A DNA stretch of 11,920 bases from positions 1-11,920 of the forward strand of contig JAFDIX010000113.1 of the NCBI GenBank assembly GCA_019307805.1, written 5' to 3'. The number at the start of each line of letters is the position of its first letter. The first letter of the stretch is position 1. Source of the DNA: Deltaproteobacteria bacterium. GTDB lineage: Bacteria > Desulfobacterota > DSM-4660 > Desulfatiglandales > HGW-15. Shown here piece after piece: positions 5,448-11,920 of this stretch. The position numbers and the translations under genes were made by a program. Under the pieces are notes generated by a model. That model searched no databases. It was not told the origin of the DNA and saw only the letters and a list, made by a program, of their open reading frames with translations.

Positions 5448-6986
5448 CTATTTTGAAGTGGCGATCCAGGCCGGGATGAGGCCTATAACGAGGAAAAGGC
5501 TCAGGGCCAGGAACATTTCATTATATCCCAGGGTGTTGGCCTGGGCGGATATGGCCTTTCCAAGATGGTTTAGTGCAATGTTCTCTCTTAATGCCTCGGG
5601 AATCCCGGATTCCATCAAAAGCTGCTTCATAAACTCGATATAATCCCGTGTTGCCGAATTGGCGGCAGTTTGAGTCGCAGTCAGTGTATCTATGTGTCCA
5701 TGGGTCCTGATTTCCACAATCACTGTAGCAAGCCCCATGGCCACGGCACCTGTCCATTGTCTGAAAAAGCTCACTACGCTCGAGGCCTGCCCCACCGAAC
5801 TTGCCGGTACGCTTTGCAGCGCCACCTTATCAATGACCGGCATAATGAGCCCAATTCCGGCTCGCCCAATGAGGGCATAGACAGCGATCGCAAGAAAGGA
5901 TGAGTTGACATCCGCCTTGAACATCAACGCTGCGCCCGACGCCAGCGTAATGAGGCCGGCAAATATGATGAAACGTTCCCTGATGAAATCAGCCAGACGA
6001 CCTGCAAACAAGGTGATCCCCATCATGGCTAAACCAGCGGGCAACATGAGAACGCCTGCGCGGGTCGCGGAGTAGCCCTGGATTTCCTGGACAAAAACGG
6101 GCGTGTATAGCGTCAGCACGCTGAAACCCGTTCCGAATATGGCGTTGACAAGTGCCGCAGCCGCAAGCCGACGGTTGCGGAGAAGGGACAGCTCAATGAG
6201 CGGTTGCTTCGAGGTAAACTGCAGCACCGCAAAGGCTATGGACGACAGGACACAAACCACGGTCGCAATGAGAATTTTCTCAGAGACCCACCCCAGTCTC
6301 TGCCCATTGCCCAGAACCCAGAGCAGGCAAAGCATGGACAGGCACAGGAACATAAAGGCATGCCAATCGATCTTGAGCGCTTTCCAATGGGGCTTTTTGT
6401 GGGGCATGAACAGGAGACCCAGGGGCAACGCAACTATGCTGGCAGTCGCAGGCGCTATATAACTTAACCGCCAGTTGAAGTTATCAAGCACGTATCCCCC
6501 AAAGGCTGATCCTGTACTGGCAGCAACAAGCATCCCCATACCGTAGGCCCCCATGGCGAGGCCCCTGCGTTCAGGCGGAAAGACCATGAAAATTGCCGCC
6601 ATGGCCATGGGCTGGACGATGCCTGCACTGGCCCCCTGGAAAACACGGCCCAGGATAAAAACACCCAGGCTTTCAGCCACTGCGCTCAAGACCGCCCCTG
6701 CAGTAAACATCAGGACAGTGCCAACGTATACAACGCGGTGCCCAAAGGCATCGGTCACCTTGTAACTGATCAGCAAGCACACCACCATGGATGCCATCCA
6801 TGCGGTGGCGACCCACTGGGCGCGATCCCGTCCGATACCGTAGGTCCCCATAATGTCGGGTAGGGAGATAAAGGAAGCGGTGGCAGCGATGAAGGTCATG
6901 ATGACGCCGAGAAGGGCGGTGAACGTGACCAGCCACCTGTAGGCCGGGCCATAGCGATCAAAGAGTATTTCGGTAGTATCAGGCAT
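5448..6986 (-). CDS. emrB: DHA2 family (EmrB/QacA-type) MFS drug:proton antiporter
   Basis: A 512-aa inner-membrane protein with about 14 hydrophobic segments, full length for the 14-TMS DHA2 family. Motif A is recognisable as YKVTDAFGHR (75-84) with a second copy GRLADFIRER in the C-terminal half, and motif B as LGRVFQGASAG (112-122). In motif C the usual GP-x-x-GG is GSAFGG (159-164), so the conserved proline is serine. A long loop with TLTATQTAANSATRDYIEFM precedes the last helix, as in EmrB-like proteins. It starts 10 bp after the membrane fusion protein gene with no clear ribosome binding site, which suggests translational coupling. The pair should form the inner part of a tripartite pump needing a TolC-type partner from elsewhere. 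Substrate unknown; the symbol is by similarity. Confidence 0.87.
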   Translation of the reverse strand: MPDTTEILFDRYGPAYRWLVTFTALLGVIMTFIAATASFISLPDIMGTYGIGRDRAQWVATAWMASMVVCLLISYKVTDAFGHRVVYVGTVLMFTAGAVLSAVAESLGVFILGRVFQGASAGIVQPMAMAAIFMVFPPERRGLAMGAYGMGMLVAASTGSAFGGYVLDNFNWRLSYIAPATASIVALPLGLLFMPHKKPHWKALKIDWHAFMFLCLSMLCLLWVLGNGQRLGWVSEKILIATVVCVLSSIAFAVLQFTSKQPLIELSLLRNRRLAAAALVNAIFGTGFSVLTLYTPVFVQEIQGYSATRAGVLMLPAGLAMMGITLFAGRLADFIRERFIIFAGLITLASGAALMFKADVNSSFLAIAVYALIGRAGIGLIMPVIDKVALQSVPASSVGQASSVVSFFRQWTGAVAMGLATVIVEIRTHGHIDTLTATQTAANSATRDYIEFMKQLLMESGIPEALRENIALNHLGKAISAQANTLGYNEMFLALSLFLVIGLIPAWIATSK

Positions 6987-6996
6987 CAGTGGCGGA

Positions 6997-8154
6997 TTAT
7001 CGAAAAAAGGATGAGAGGGCGATCGGGTCTACCATGATTTTCACTTCGACCAGCATTCCAGGGCGCAGCATGATTTTCTGCTGCTCTACGGCAATACGCA
7101 CCGGAATACGTTGGGTAATCTTCGTGAAGTTGCCGCTGGGGTTGGGATTGGGCAGGAGCGCAAATTTGCCTGTAGTGGTATTCCCGATGGCTTTCACCGT
7201 GCCCTTGAATTCCTTGTCAGGGTAGGCATCCACGGAGATAAGAACCACCTGGCCCCTTTTGACCCGCCTGATCTGTGTCTCCTTGATATTGGCATCCACC
7301 CAGATATCCAGGGGGTCATGAATGAGCATCAGCCGCTGTCCCGGGTTGACGTACTCCCCCTTTTCCACGAAGGTTTCGTCCACGACACCATCAATGATAC
7401 TCTGGATGGTGCGGTCCTTGAGGTCAAGACGCTGCTGGTCTTTCAGAATAAAGTACTCGTTCTTCTGACTTAGGAGGATGGAAAGCTGCTGGTCCAGCAC
7501 CTTGAGCCGCTCACGATCGGCCTCCACTTCTTCGAGTTTTGCGCTGGCTGCCTTTTGCTTGGCGAGGGCTTCTGCCACCTCACCCTCAAGCCTTTGTAAT
7601 TCCGCATTAGCTTTATCGTAACTTTGCCGCGGTATGATTTTTCTTTCCAGAAGGGATTGTGAACGCTCAAAATCAGCCATGGCCAGCTTGCGCTGGGCTT
7701 TCAAGGCCTGGGTCGCAGCCTCGGCGGCCTGATATTCCGACTCCTGGGTGTCGTGCCGCGAATTGGTCTGGCGTTCCACCATGGAACGCTCTGCAGCGAG
7801 GCGATCAATTTCTGCCTTTACCCCCTGGAGTTTGACGTCATAATGCTGGACTTTCAGGGTGGATTCCCGTGAATCAATCTGGACGAGCAACTGGCCTTTC
7901 TTAATTTCACTGCCCTGTTCCACCGCCCTTTCGGTGACCCATCCAGAAACACGGCTGCTTACGATGATCAGAGTTCCCCCAACCCGGGCATCATATTCAT
8001 AAACATAATTCAGTCTTCCAAAGAGCTGGTACCCACCCCATAACAGGGCAGCCATGATCAGCAGGATGACAAAAAGAATGCTCACAACGCGGCCACGCTT
8101 TTTCCCCTTCACGTGCGTCGGTGTGGTGTCTTTGGAGGTACCCGAATCTTCCAT
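6997..8154 (-). CDS. emrA: EmrA/HlyD-type membrane fusion protein
   Basis: A 385-aa periplasmic adaptor anchored by one N-terminal membrane helix (about 22-43) after a positive KGKKRGR stretch. Following are the first half of a lipoyl-like domain (about 58-95, ending KKGQLLVQIDSRE), a long alpha-helical hairpin (about 98-235, rich in Ala, Glu, Lys and Gln), the second lipoyl half (IIDGVVDETFVEKGEYVNPG) and a beta-barrel part. LLPNPNPSGNFTKITQRIP (from 333) is close to the EmrA signature. It links the adjacent DHA2 transporter to an outer-membrane channel. The start at 8154 has GAGGG only 3 nt away, a tight spacing, but the next downstream starts would cut off the N-terminal region. First gene of a two-gene operon. 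Confidence 0.9.
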   Translation of the reverse strand: MEDSGTSKDTTPTHVKGKKRGRVVSILFVILLIMAALLWGGYQLFGRLNYVYEYDARVGGTLIIVSSRVSGWVTERAVEQGSEIKKGQLLVQIDSRESTLKVQHYDVKLQGVKAEIDRLAAERSMVERQTNSRHDTQESEYQAAEAATQALKAQRKLAMADFERSQSLLERKIIPRQSYDKANAELQRLEGEVAEALAKQKAASAKLEEVEADRERLKVLDQQLSILLSQKNEYFILKDQQRLDLKDRTIQSIIDGVVDETFVEKGEYVNPGQRLMLIHDPLDIWVDANIKETQIRRVKRGQVVLISVDAYPDKEFKGTVKAIGNTTTGKFALLPNPNPSGNFTKITQRIPVRIAVEQQKIMLRPGMLVEVKIMVDPIALSSFFR

Positions 8155-8205
8155 AAACCCTCTATTTTATTTCATGGGTAAGCGGATTGTGAAGACGCTC
8201 ACCTT

Positions 8206-8235
8206 CTTCCTCTCCGAACAGGCCGGAGATAGAAG
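8206..8235. repeat. Inverted repeat in the leader of the efflux operon
   Basis: TCTCCG (8211-8216) and CGGAGA (8224-8229) are exact reverse complements around a 7-nt centre; CTTC (8206-8209) and GAAG (8232-8235) extend the pairing past a small internal loop. It lies between the candidate promoter and the membrane fusion protein start, where a TetR- or MarR-type regulator could bind, or it may form an mRNA hairpin. No regulator gene is adjacent. Confidence 0.4.
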
Positions 8236-8284
8236 ACCTGCCATTTTCTCCCAGACTCGAATTAAATTCAATAATAAAGACAGT

Positions 8285-8312
8285 ATAATAGGAATCTCAA
8301 AAAAATAATCAA
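8285..8312 (-). promoter_or_regulatory. Candidate promoter of the efflux operon
   Basis: On the minus strand TTGATT (8312-8307) and TATTAT (8290-8285) are 16 bp apart; an overlapping TATACT gives an alternative -10 at 19 bp. It lies in the 194-bp gap between the end of uvrA and the membrane fusion gene. The region is AT-rich, so the match is only moderately informative. Confidence 0.4.
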
Positions 8313-8348
8313 TCTTTCACCCATGCGTATTACCATGAGTATGGGATT

Positions 8349-11300
8349 CTAGGACGCAAGGTATTTCTTGAGATAATGAGCGGTGTGGGAGCCGTTTGGT
8401 CGGTCAAGAAGCTCCCGGGGGGATCCTGCAGCCACGATGCGGCCCCCATCATCACCCCCGCCAGGTCCAAGATCAACGATGTAGTCCGCCTCTTTGATGA
8501 TCTCCATGTTGTGTTCGATGACGGCAACCGTGTTGCCCTGCTCCACGAGTTCCTGAAGGACGGCGGTGAGCATTTGGACATCGTTGATGTGGAGTCCTGT
8601 GGTGGGTTCGTCCATGACATAAAAGGTTCGACCCCGTGAGGGCTTTGCAAGTTCTTCGGCCAATTTGATCCTCTGGGCTTCTCCGCCCGAGAGGGTAGGG
8701 CTGGGCTGCCCCAAACGAAGGTATCCGAGACCGATGCTGCTGACAGCCCGAAGCCCGCGTCGTATAGGGGGCACGGCTGAGAAGAAGGCCTCTGCCTCCT
8801 CAAAGGTAAGCTCCAGGATCTCGGAGATGTTCTTCCCCTTGTAGGTGATATCCAGGGTTTCCTGGTTGAACCGCTTGCCGTTGCAAACCTCACAGTGGAC
8901 ATAGACGTTGGGGAGGAAGCTCATTTCCACCCTGAGGGATCCGTGGCCGTTGCAGGCCTCACATCGGCCGCCCCGCACATTAAAGGAAAAACGCCCGGGC
9001 CGGTACCCCCTGGTACGTGCCTGGGGGGTCATGGAGAAAAGCTTTCTTATGTCTGAGAGAAATCCCACATAGGAGGAGGGTACGGACCGGGGGGTTCTTC
9101 CTATGGGGCTGTGATCCACCTCGAGGGCCCGGTCCAATGCATCACACCCCTCAAGGGATTTACAAGCCCCTGCCGGGTCATTCAGCTTTAGAAGTTTGTT
9201 CCGTAAACCACGAAAAAGGGTCTCTTTGACGAGGGTGGATTTGCCGGATCCGGAGACGCCGGTAATACAAATCAGGGTACCCAGTGGAAATGCGACTCGA
9301 AGCCCTTTCAGGTTATGCTCCTTGGCCCCCATGATTTTCAGTTTGGGACGGCGTTTGTAAGGCCGCAGACGGGAGGTCAGTGTGTGGGGATCTCCATTGA
9401 AGGAGGCGCCGGTCACGGAGGCGGGGTTCTTCTTCAGCTCTGACAGGGTGCCGGTAGCGACCACCTCGCCCCCGCCTTCGCCTGCCCCCGGGCCCAGGTC
9501 AATGATATGGTCTGCTTTGCGAATGGTCTCTTCGTCATGCTCCACTACCAGGATGGAGTTTCCCCGATGCTTGAGTTCGTGAAGTGCTTTCAGGAGCCGA
9601 CCGTTGTCCCTGGGATGGAGCCCTATGGTGGGCTCGTCCAGAATGTAGCAGACCCCGGTCAGATTGGAGCCGAGCTGGGCGGCCAACCGGATGCGTTGGG
9701 CTTCGCCTCCCGAGAGGGTATCACCGCTGCGGCTCAGGGCGAGATAGGAAAGCCCGAGACGTTCCATGAAGGAGAGGCGTGTCAATATCTCGGACAGGAC
9801 CGGTTTGCCAATGGGCGCCTCATGCCTTGAGAACCTGAATCCCCGAATGATTTTGTGAACCTCAATGGAGGGTTTTTGCACCAGGTCCCAGATACTGTAG
9901 CCTTGAATCTTAACAGACAAGGCCTGGGCGTTGAGACGGCTGCCTTCGCACTTGGGGCAGAGAAGGTCCTTTTTCCTCCGATGGTCCTCAATCATGCCAA
10001 GCCCATCGCAACGGGGACAGGCCCCCTGCTTGCTGTTAAAGGAAAAGAGCCTGGGATCCAGTTCCTGAAGTCCGATGCCACAGGCCGGACAAATACCTCG
10101 GCGGCTGAATACCTCCTCATGTCCCTTGGCATCTACCAGGATAAGACTCCCGTTTCCTTCCTTTAGAGCGAGTGCCACAGTTCCATGGAGATCCTTTGCG
10201 GGCAACTTTTCCACCACGAGCTCAATGGTGTGCTCATGGTAGCGACTCAGGGCCATGCCCTCCTCAAGCTTCGTAAAGGTGCCGTCGATCCTGGCCTCTT
10301 TGAAACCTTTCTTGAGGGCCCTGTCGAACACGTCCTTATGGAACCCCTTGCGGCCGAAGATTTTGGGCGCAAGGATCCTTGACTTCCTGCGCTTATAGGT
10401 CTGTTCCATCTGAGAGAGGATTTCGGCCGGGGTCTGGGTCGTGAGCTTGCGGGCGCATCCCGGGCAGTGTTGGGAGCCGAGCTTGCTGTAGAGGAGTCTC
10501 AGAAAGTGGTAGACCTCGGTCAGGGTCGCCACGGTGGATCGTCTACTGGAGTGGCTGATGCGCTGCTGTATGGCCACGGTAGGCGGAATCCCCGAGACGG
10601 CATCCACATCAGGCCGCTCGAGAATCTTCACATACTGCCTGACATAGGGGGCGAGACTCTCCAGATAGCGCCGCTGTCCCTCGGCAAAGAGGATGTCAAA
10701 GATGAGGGTGGACTTTCCGGAGCCCGATACCCCGGTGATGACTACGAGCTGCTGTCTCGGGATGGTCAGGCTGAGATTTTTGAGATTGTGCTCCCTGGCG
10801 CCCCAGACCGCAATATCGGCTGGATGCTTTTTCCCCAATCCGGATGCATATCGGGAAACCCTGGGAGACCCCTTCAACCGACCGTGAGAAGCGAGATACT
10901 TCTTCAAGAACTTTCCGGTGTGGGAGTCCCTGTGTTTGGCCACATCCTCGGGAGGACCAGCGGTCACCACAAGTCCCCCTTTATCCCCCCCTTCAGGGCC
11001 CAGATCAATGATCCAGTCGGCGGTCTTGATCACATCCATGTTGTGCTCGATTACCAAGATGGTGTGGCCCTTGGCTACCAGGCGCTGGAGGGCCTGCAGG
11101 AATCTCTGAATATCATCGAAGTGGAGACCGGTGGTGGGTTCATCAAAGATGAAGAGCTGTGCTCCTTGCCGGTCCAATTTCAGATGCCTGGAAAGCTTCA
11201 GGCGCTGGGCCTCGCCTCCGGAGAGGGTGTTGATGGGCTGGCCCAGCCGCATATACCCCAGACCTACCTCCATCAAAGGTTCCAGTGCACGAAGGACCCT

Positions 11301-11920
11301 GGAGTGGTCTTTGAAAAAGACAAGGGCCTGGTCCACGGTCATGGAAAGCAGGTCATAGATGTTTTTGCCCTGGAAGGTGACCTCCAGCACTTTTTTTATG
11401 AAGCGCCGACCGCCACACTCCGGACAGGTGATGAAGACATCGGAGAGGAACTGCATCTCCACCTTTTCAAATCCGGCCCCTTTGCAGGTCTCACACCGGC
11501 CTCCTGTCACATTGAAAGAAAAGTGGCCGGGCTGGAGACGTCTTGCCCTGGCTTCTCTGGTATCGGCCATAAGCTTTCGAATAGGGTCCAGGGCCTTGGT
11601 GTAGGTGAGCAGGTTGGCACGGGGTGTGCGACCGATGGGCCTCTGATCCACCATGACTACATCATCTATTCCTCTGGTCCCCTTGAGGCCCCGATGTTTT
11701 CCGGGCCGGCCCCGGGGATCTCCCTTTGCGCGTTTTAGGGCCTTGTAGAGGATCTCCTCGGCAAAGGTCGATTTTCCCGAACCGGAAACTCCGGTCAGAC
11801 AGACCAAAAGCCCTAATGGAATAGCGATATCCACGTCCCTGAGGTTGTTTTCAGCGGCTTTCAGGACGGTCAGCCATTTGCCCTTCCCGGGTATGCGTCT
11901 CTCGCCGGGGACCGGTATCG
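8349..11920 (-). CDS. uvrA: Tandem (double-length) excinuclease ABC subunit UvrA, N-terminus outside window
   Basis: At least 1189 codons without a stop, open at the right edge; the GTG at 11834 is internal, because the frame continues upstream with family-like residues (KWLTVLKAAENNLRD). UvrA is the DNA-damage-recognising ATPase of nucleotide excision repair, working with UvrB in the cytosol. Counting from 11834, a UvrA C-terminal ABC module (1-315) has Walker A GVSGSGKST at 15, cysteine pairs 114/117 and 137/140, signature LSGGEAQ at 204 and D231/E232. After a linker comes a full second UvrA: Walker A at 368, UvrB-binding region about 457-580, cysteine pairs 457/460, 582/585, 606/609 and 626/629, LSGGEAQ at 707, then a second C-terminal module with Walker A at 859, cysteines 958/961 and 981/984, and LSGG at 1048. 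E. coli UvrA is about 940 aa. The insertion domain is nearly absent in this second unit. Confidence 0.95.
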   Translation of the reverse strand, partial: IPVPGERRIPGKGKWLTVLKAAENNLRDVDIAIPLGLLVCLTGVSGSGKSTFAEEILYKALKRAKGDPRGRPGKHRGLKGTRGIDDVVMVDQRPIGRTPRANLLTYTKALDPIRKLMADTREARARRLQPGHFSFNVTGGRCETCKGAGFEKVEMQFLSDVFITCPECGGRRFIKKVLEVTFQGKNIYDLLSMTVDQALVFFKDHSRVLRALEPLMEVGLGYMRLGQPINTLSGGEAQRLKLSRHLKLDRQGAQLFIFDEPTTGLHFDDIQRFLQALQRLVAKGHTILVIEHNMDVIKTADWIIDLGPEGGDKGGLVVTAGPPEDVAKHRDSHTGKFLKKYLASHGRLKGSPRVSRYASGLGKKHPADIAVWGAREHNLKNLSLTIPRQQLVVITGVSGSGKSTLIFDILFAEGQRRYLESLAPYVRQYVKILERPDVDAVSGIPPTVAIQQRISHSSRRSTVATLTEVYHFLRLLYSKLGSQHCPGCARKLTTQTPAEILSQMEQTYKRRKSRILAPKIFGRKGFHKDVFDRALKKGFKEARIDGTFTKLEEGMALSRYHEHTIELVVEKLPAKDLHGTVALALKEGNGSLILVDAKGHEEVFSRRGICPACGIGLQELDPRLFSFNSKQGACPRCDGLGMIEDHRRKKDLLCPKCEGSRLNAQALSVKIQGYSIWDLVQKPSIEVHKIIRGFRFSRHEAPIGKPVLSEILTRLSFMERLGLSYLALSRSGDTLSGGEAQRIRLAAQLGSNLTGVCYILDEPTIGLHPRDNGRLLKALHELKHRGNSILVVEHDEETIRKADHIIDLGPGAGEGGGEVVATGTLSELKKNPASVTGASFNGDPHTLTSRLRPYKRRPKLKIMGAKEHNLKGLRVAFPLGTLICITGVSGSGKSTLVKETLFRGLRNKLLKLNDPAGACKSLEGCDALDRALEVDHSPIGRTPRSVPSSYVGFLSDIRKLFSMTPQARTRGYRPGRFSFNVRGGRCEACNGHGSLRVEMSFLPNVYVHCEVCNGKRFNQETLDITYKGKNISEILELTFEEAEAFFSAVPPIRRGLRAVSSIGLGYLRLGQPSPTLSGGEAQRIKLAEELAKPSRGRTFYVMDEPTTGLHINDVQMLTAVLQELVEQGNTVAVIEHNMEIIKEADYIVDLGPGGGDDGGRIVAAGSPRELLDRPNGSHTAHYLKKYLAS

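Noticed and set aside
8330..8902. Minus-strand 190-codon frame at the end of uvrA
   Set aside because: Same strand, different frame, within the conserved UvrA C-terminal module; low-complexity Ser/Arg/Pro composition typical of an out-of-frame reading.
10467..11738. Long plus-strand open frame of 423 codons opposite uvrA
   Set aside because: The minus strand carries unmistakable UvrA motifs over the whole stretch; the plus frame has no recognisable domain and is an antisense shadow of GC-rich codons.

Overview
The window looks like a bacterial chromosome segment, most likely from an anaerobic Desulfobacterota (deltaproteobacterial) organism. This is an inference from gene content: a uroporphyrinogen decarboxylase-like protein of the corrinoid methyltransferase kind, a DUF364 protein, an XdhC-type molybdenum hydroxylase maturation factor and an over-long tandem UvrA. 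There are no rRNA or tRNA genes, CRISPR arrays, transposases or phage genes that I can recognise. Two genes run off the window: the URO-D family gene at the left edge and uvrA at the right edge.

Left block (1-1939, all minus strand). A DUF4213/DUF364 protein, a small SmpA/OmlA-like lipoprotein (13 bp downstream, probably one operon) and, after a 227-bp gap, a GTG-started URO-D family gene. The gap carries a perfect 11-bp inverted repeat that straddles the lipoprotein stop codon.

Regulatory block (1940-2442). About 500 bp of AT-rich DNA lies between the divergent DUF364 gene and xdhC. It holds a 40-bp dyad with 15-nt arms, a second shorter dyad, a plausible sigma70 promoter for xdhC with an 11-bp palindrome in its spacer, and a nested hairpin just before the DUF364 ribosome binding site. 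DUF364 (putative metal binding) and XdhC (molybdenum cofactor handling) suggest a small metal or molybdenum-related locus, but no molybdoenzyme is present in the window.

Middle block (2443-5332). xdhC on plus is followed by a type II toxin-antitoxin pair: a ribbon-helix-helix FitA/VapB-like antitoxin and a VapC/FitB-like PIN toxin. The pair has a near-consensus promoter overlapped by several repeats. The toxin keeps its acidic active-site residues but appears to have lost about 20-25 residues from its middle. Convergent to it is an acidic, helical 322-aa protein of unknown family with its own strong promoter.

Right block (5448-11920, all minus strand). A very long UvrA, then an EmrA/HlyD membrane fusion protein and an EmrB/QacA (DHA2) drug:proton antiporter only 10 bp apart. 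The UvrA fragment holds at least three ABC modules: the C-terminal half of one UvrA fused in frame to a complete second UvrA. The second unit keeps the UvrB-binding region but lacks nearly all of the insertion domain. No TolC-like outer membrane gene or regulator is visible near the efflux pair.
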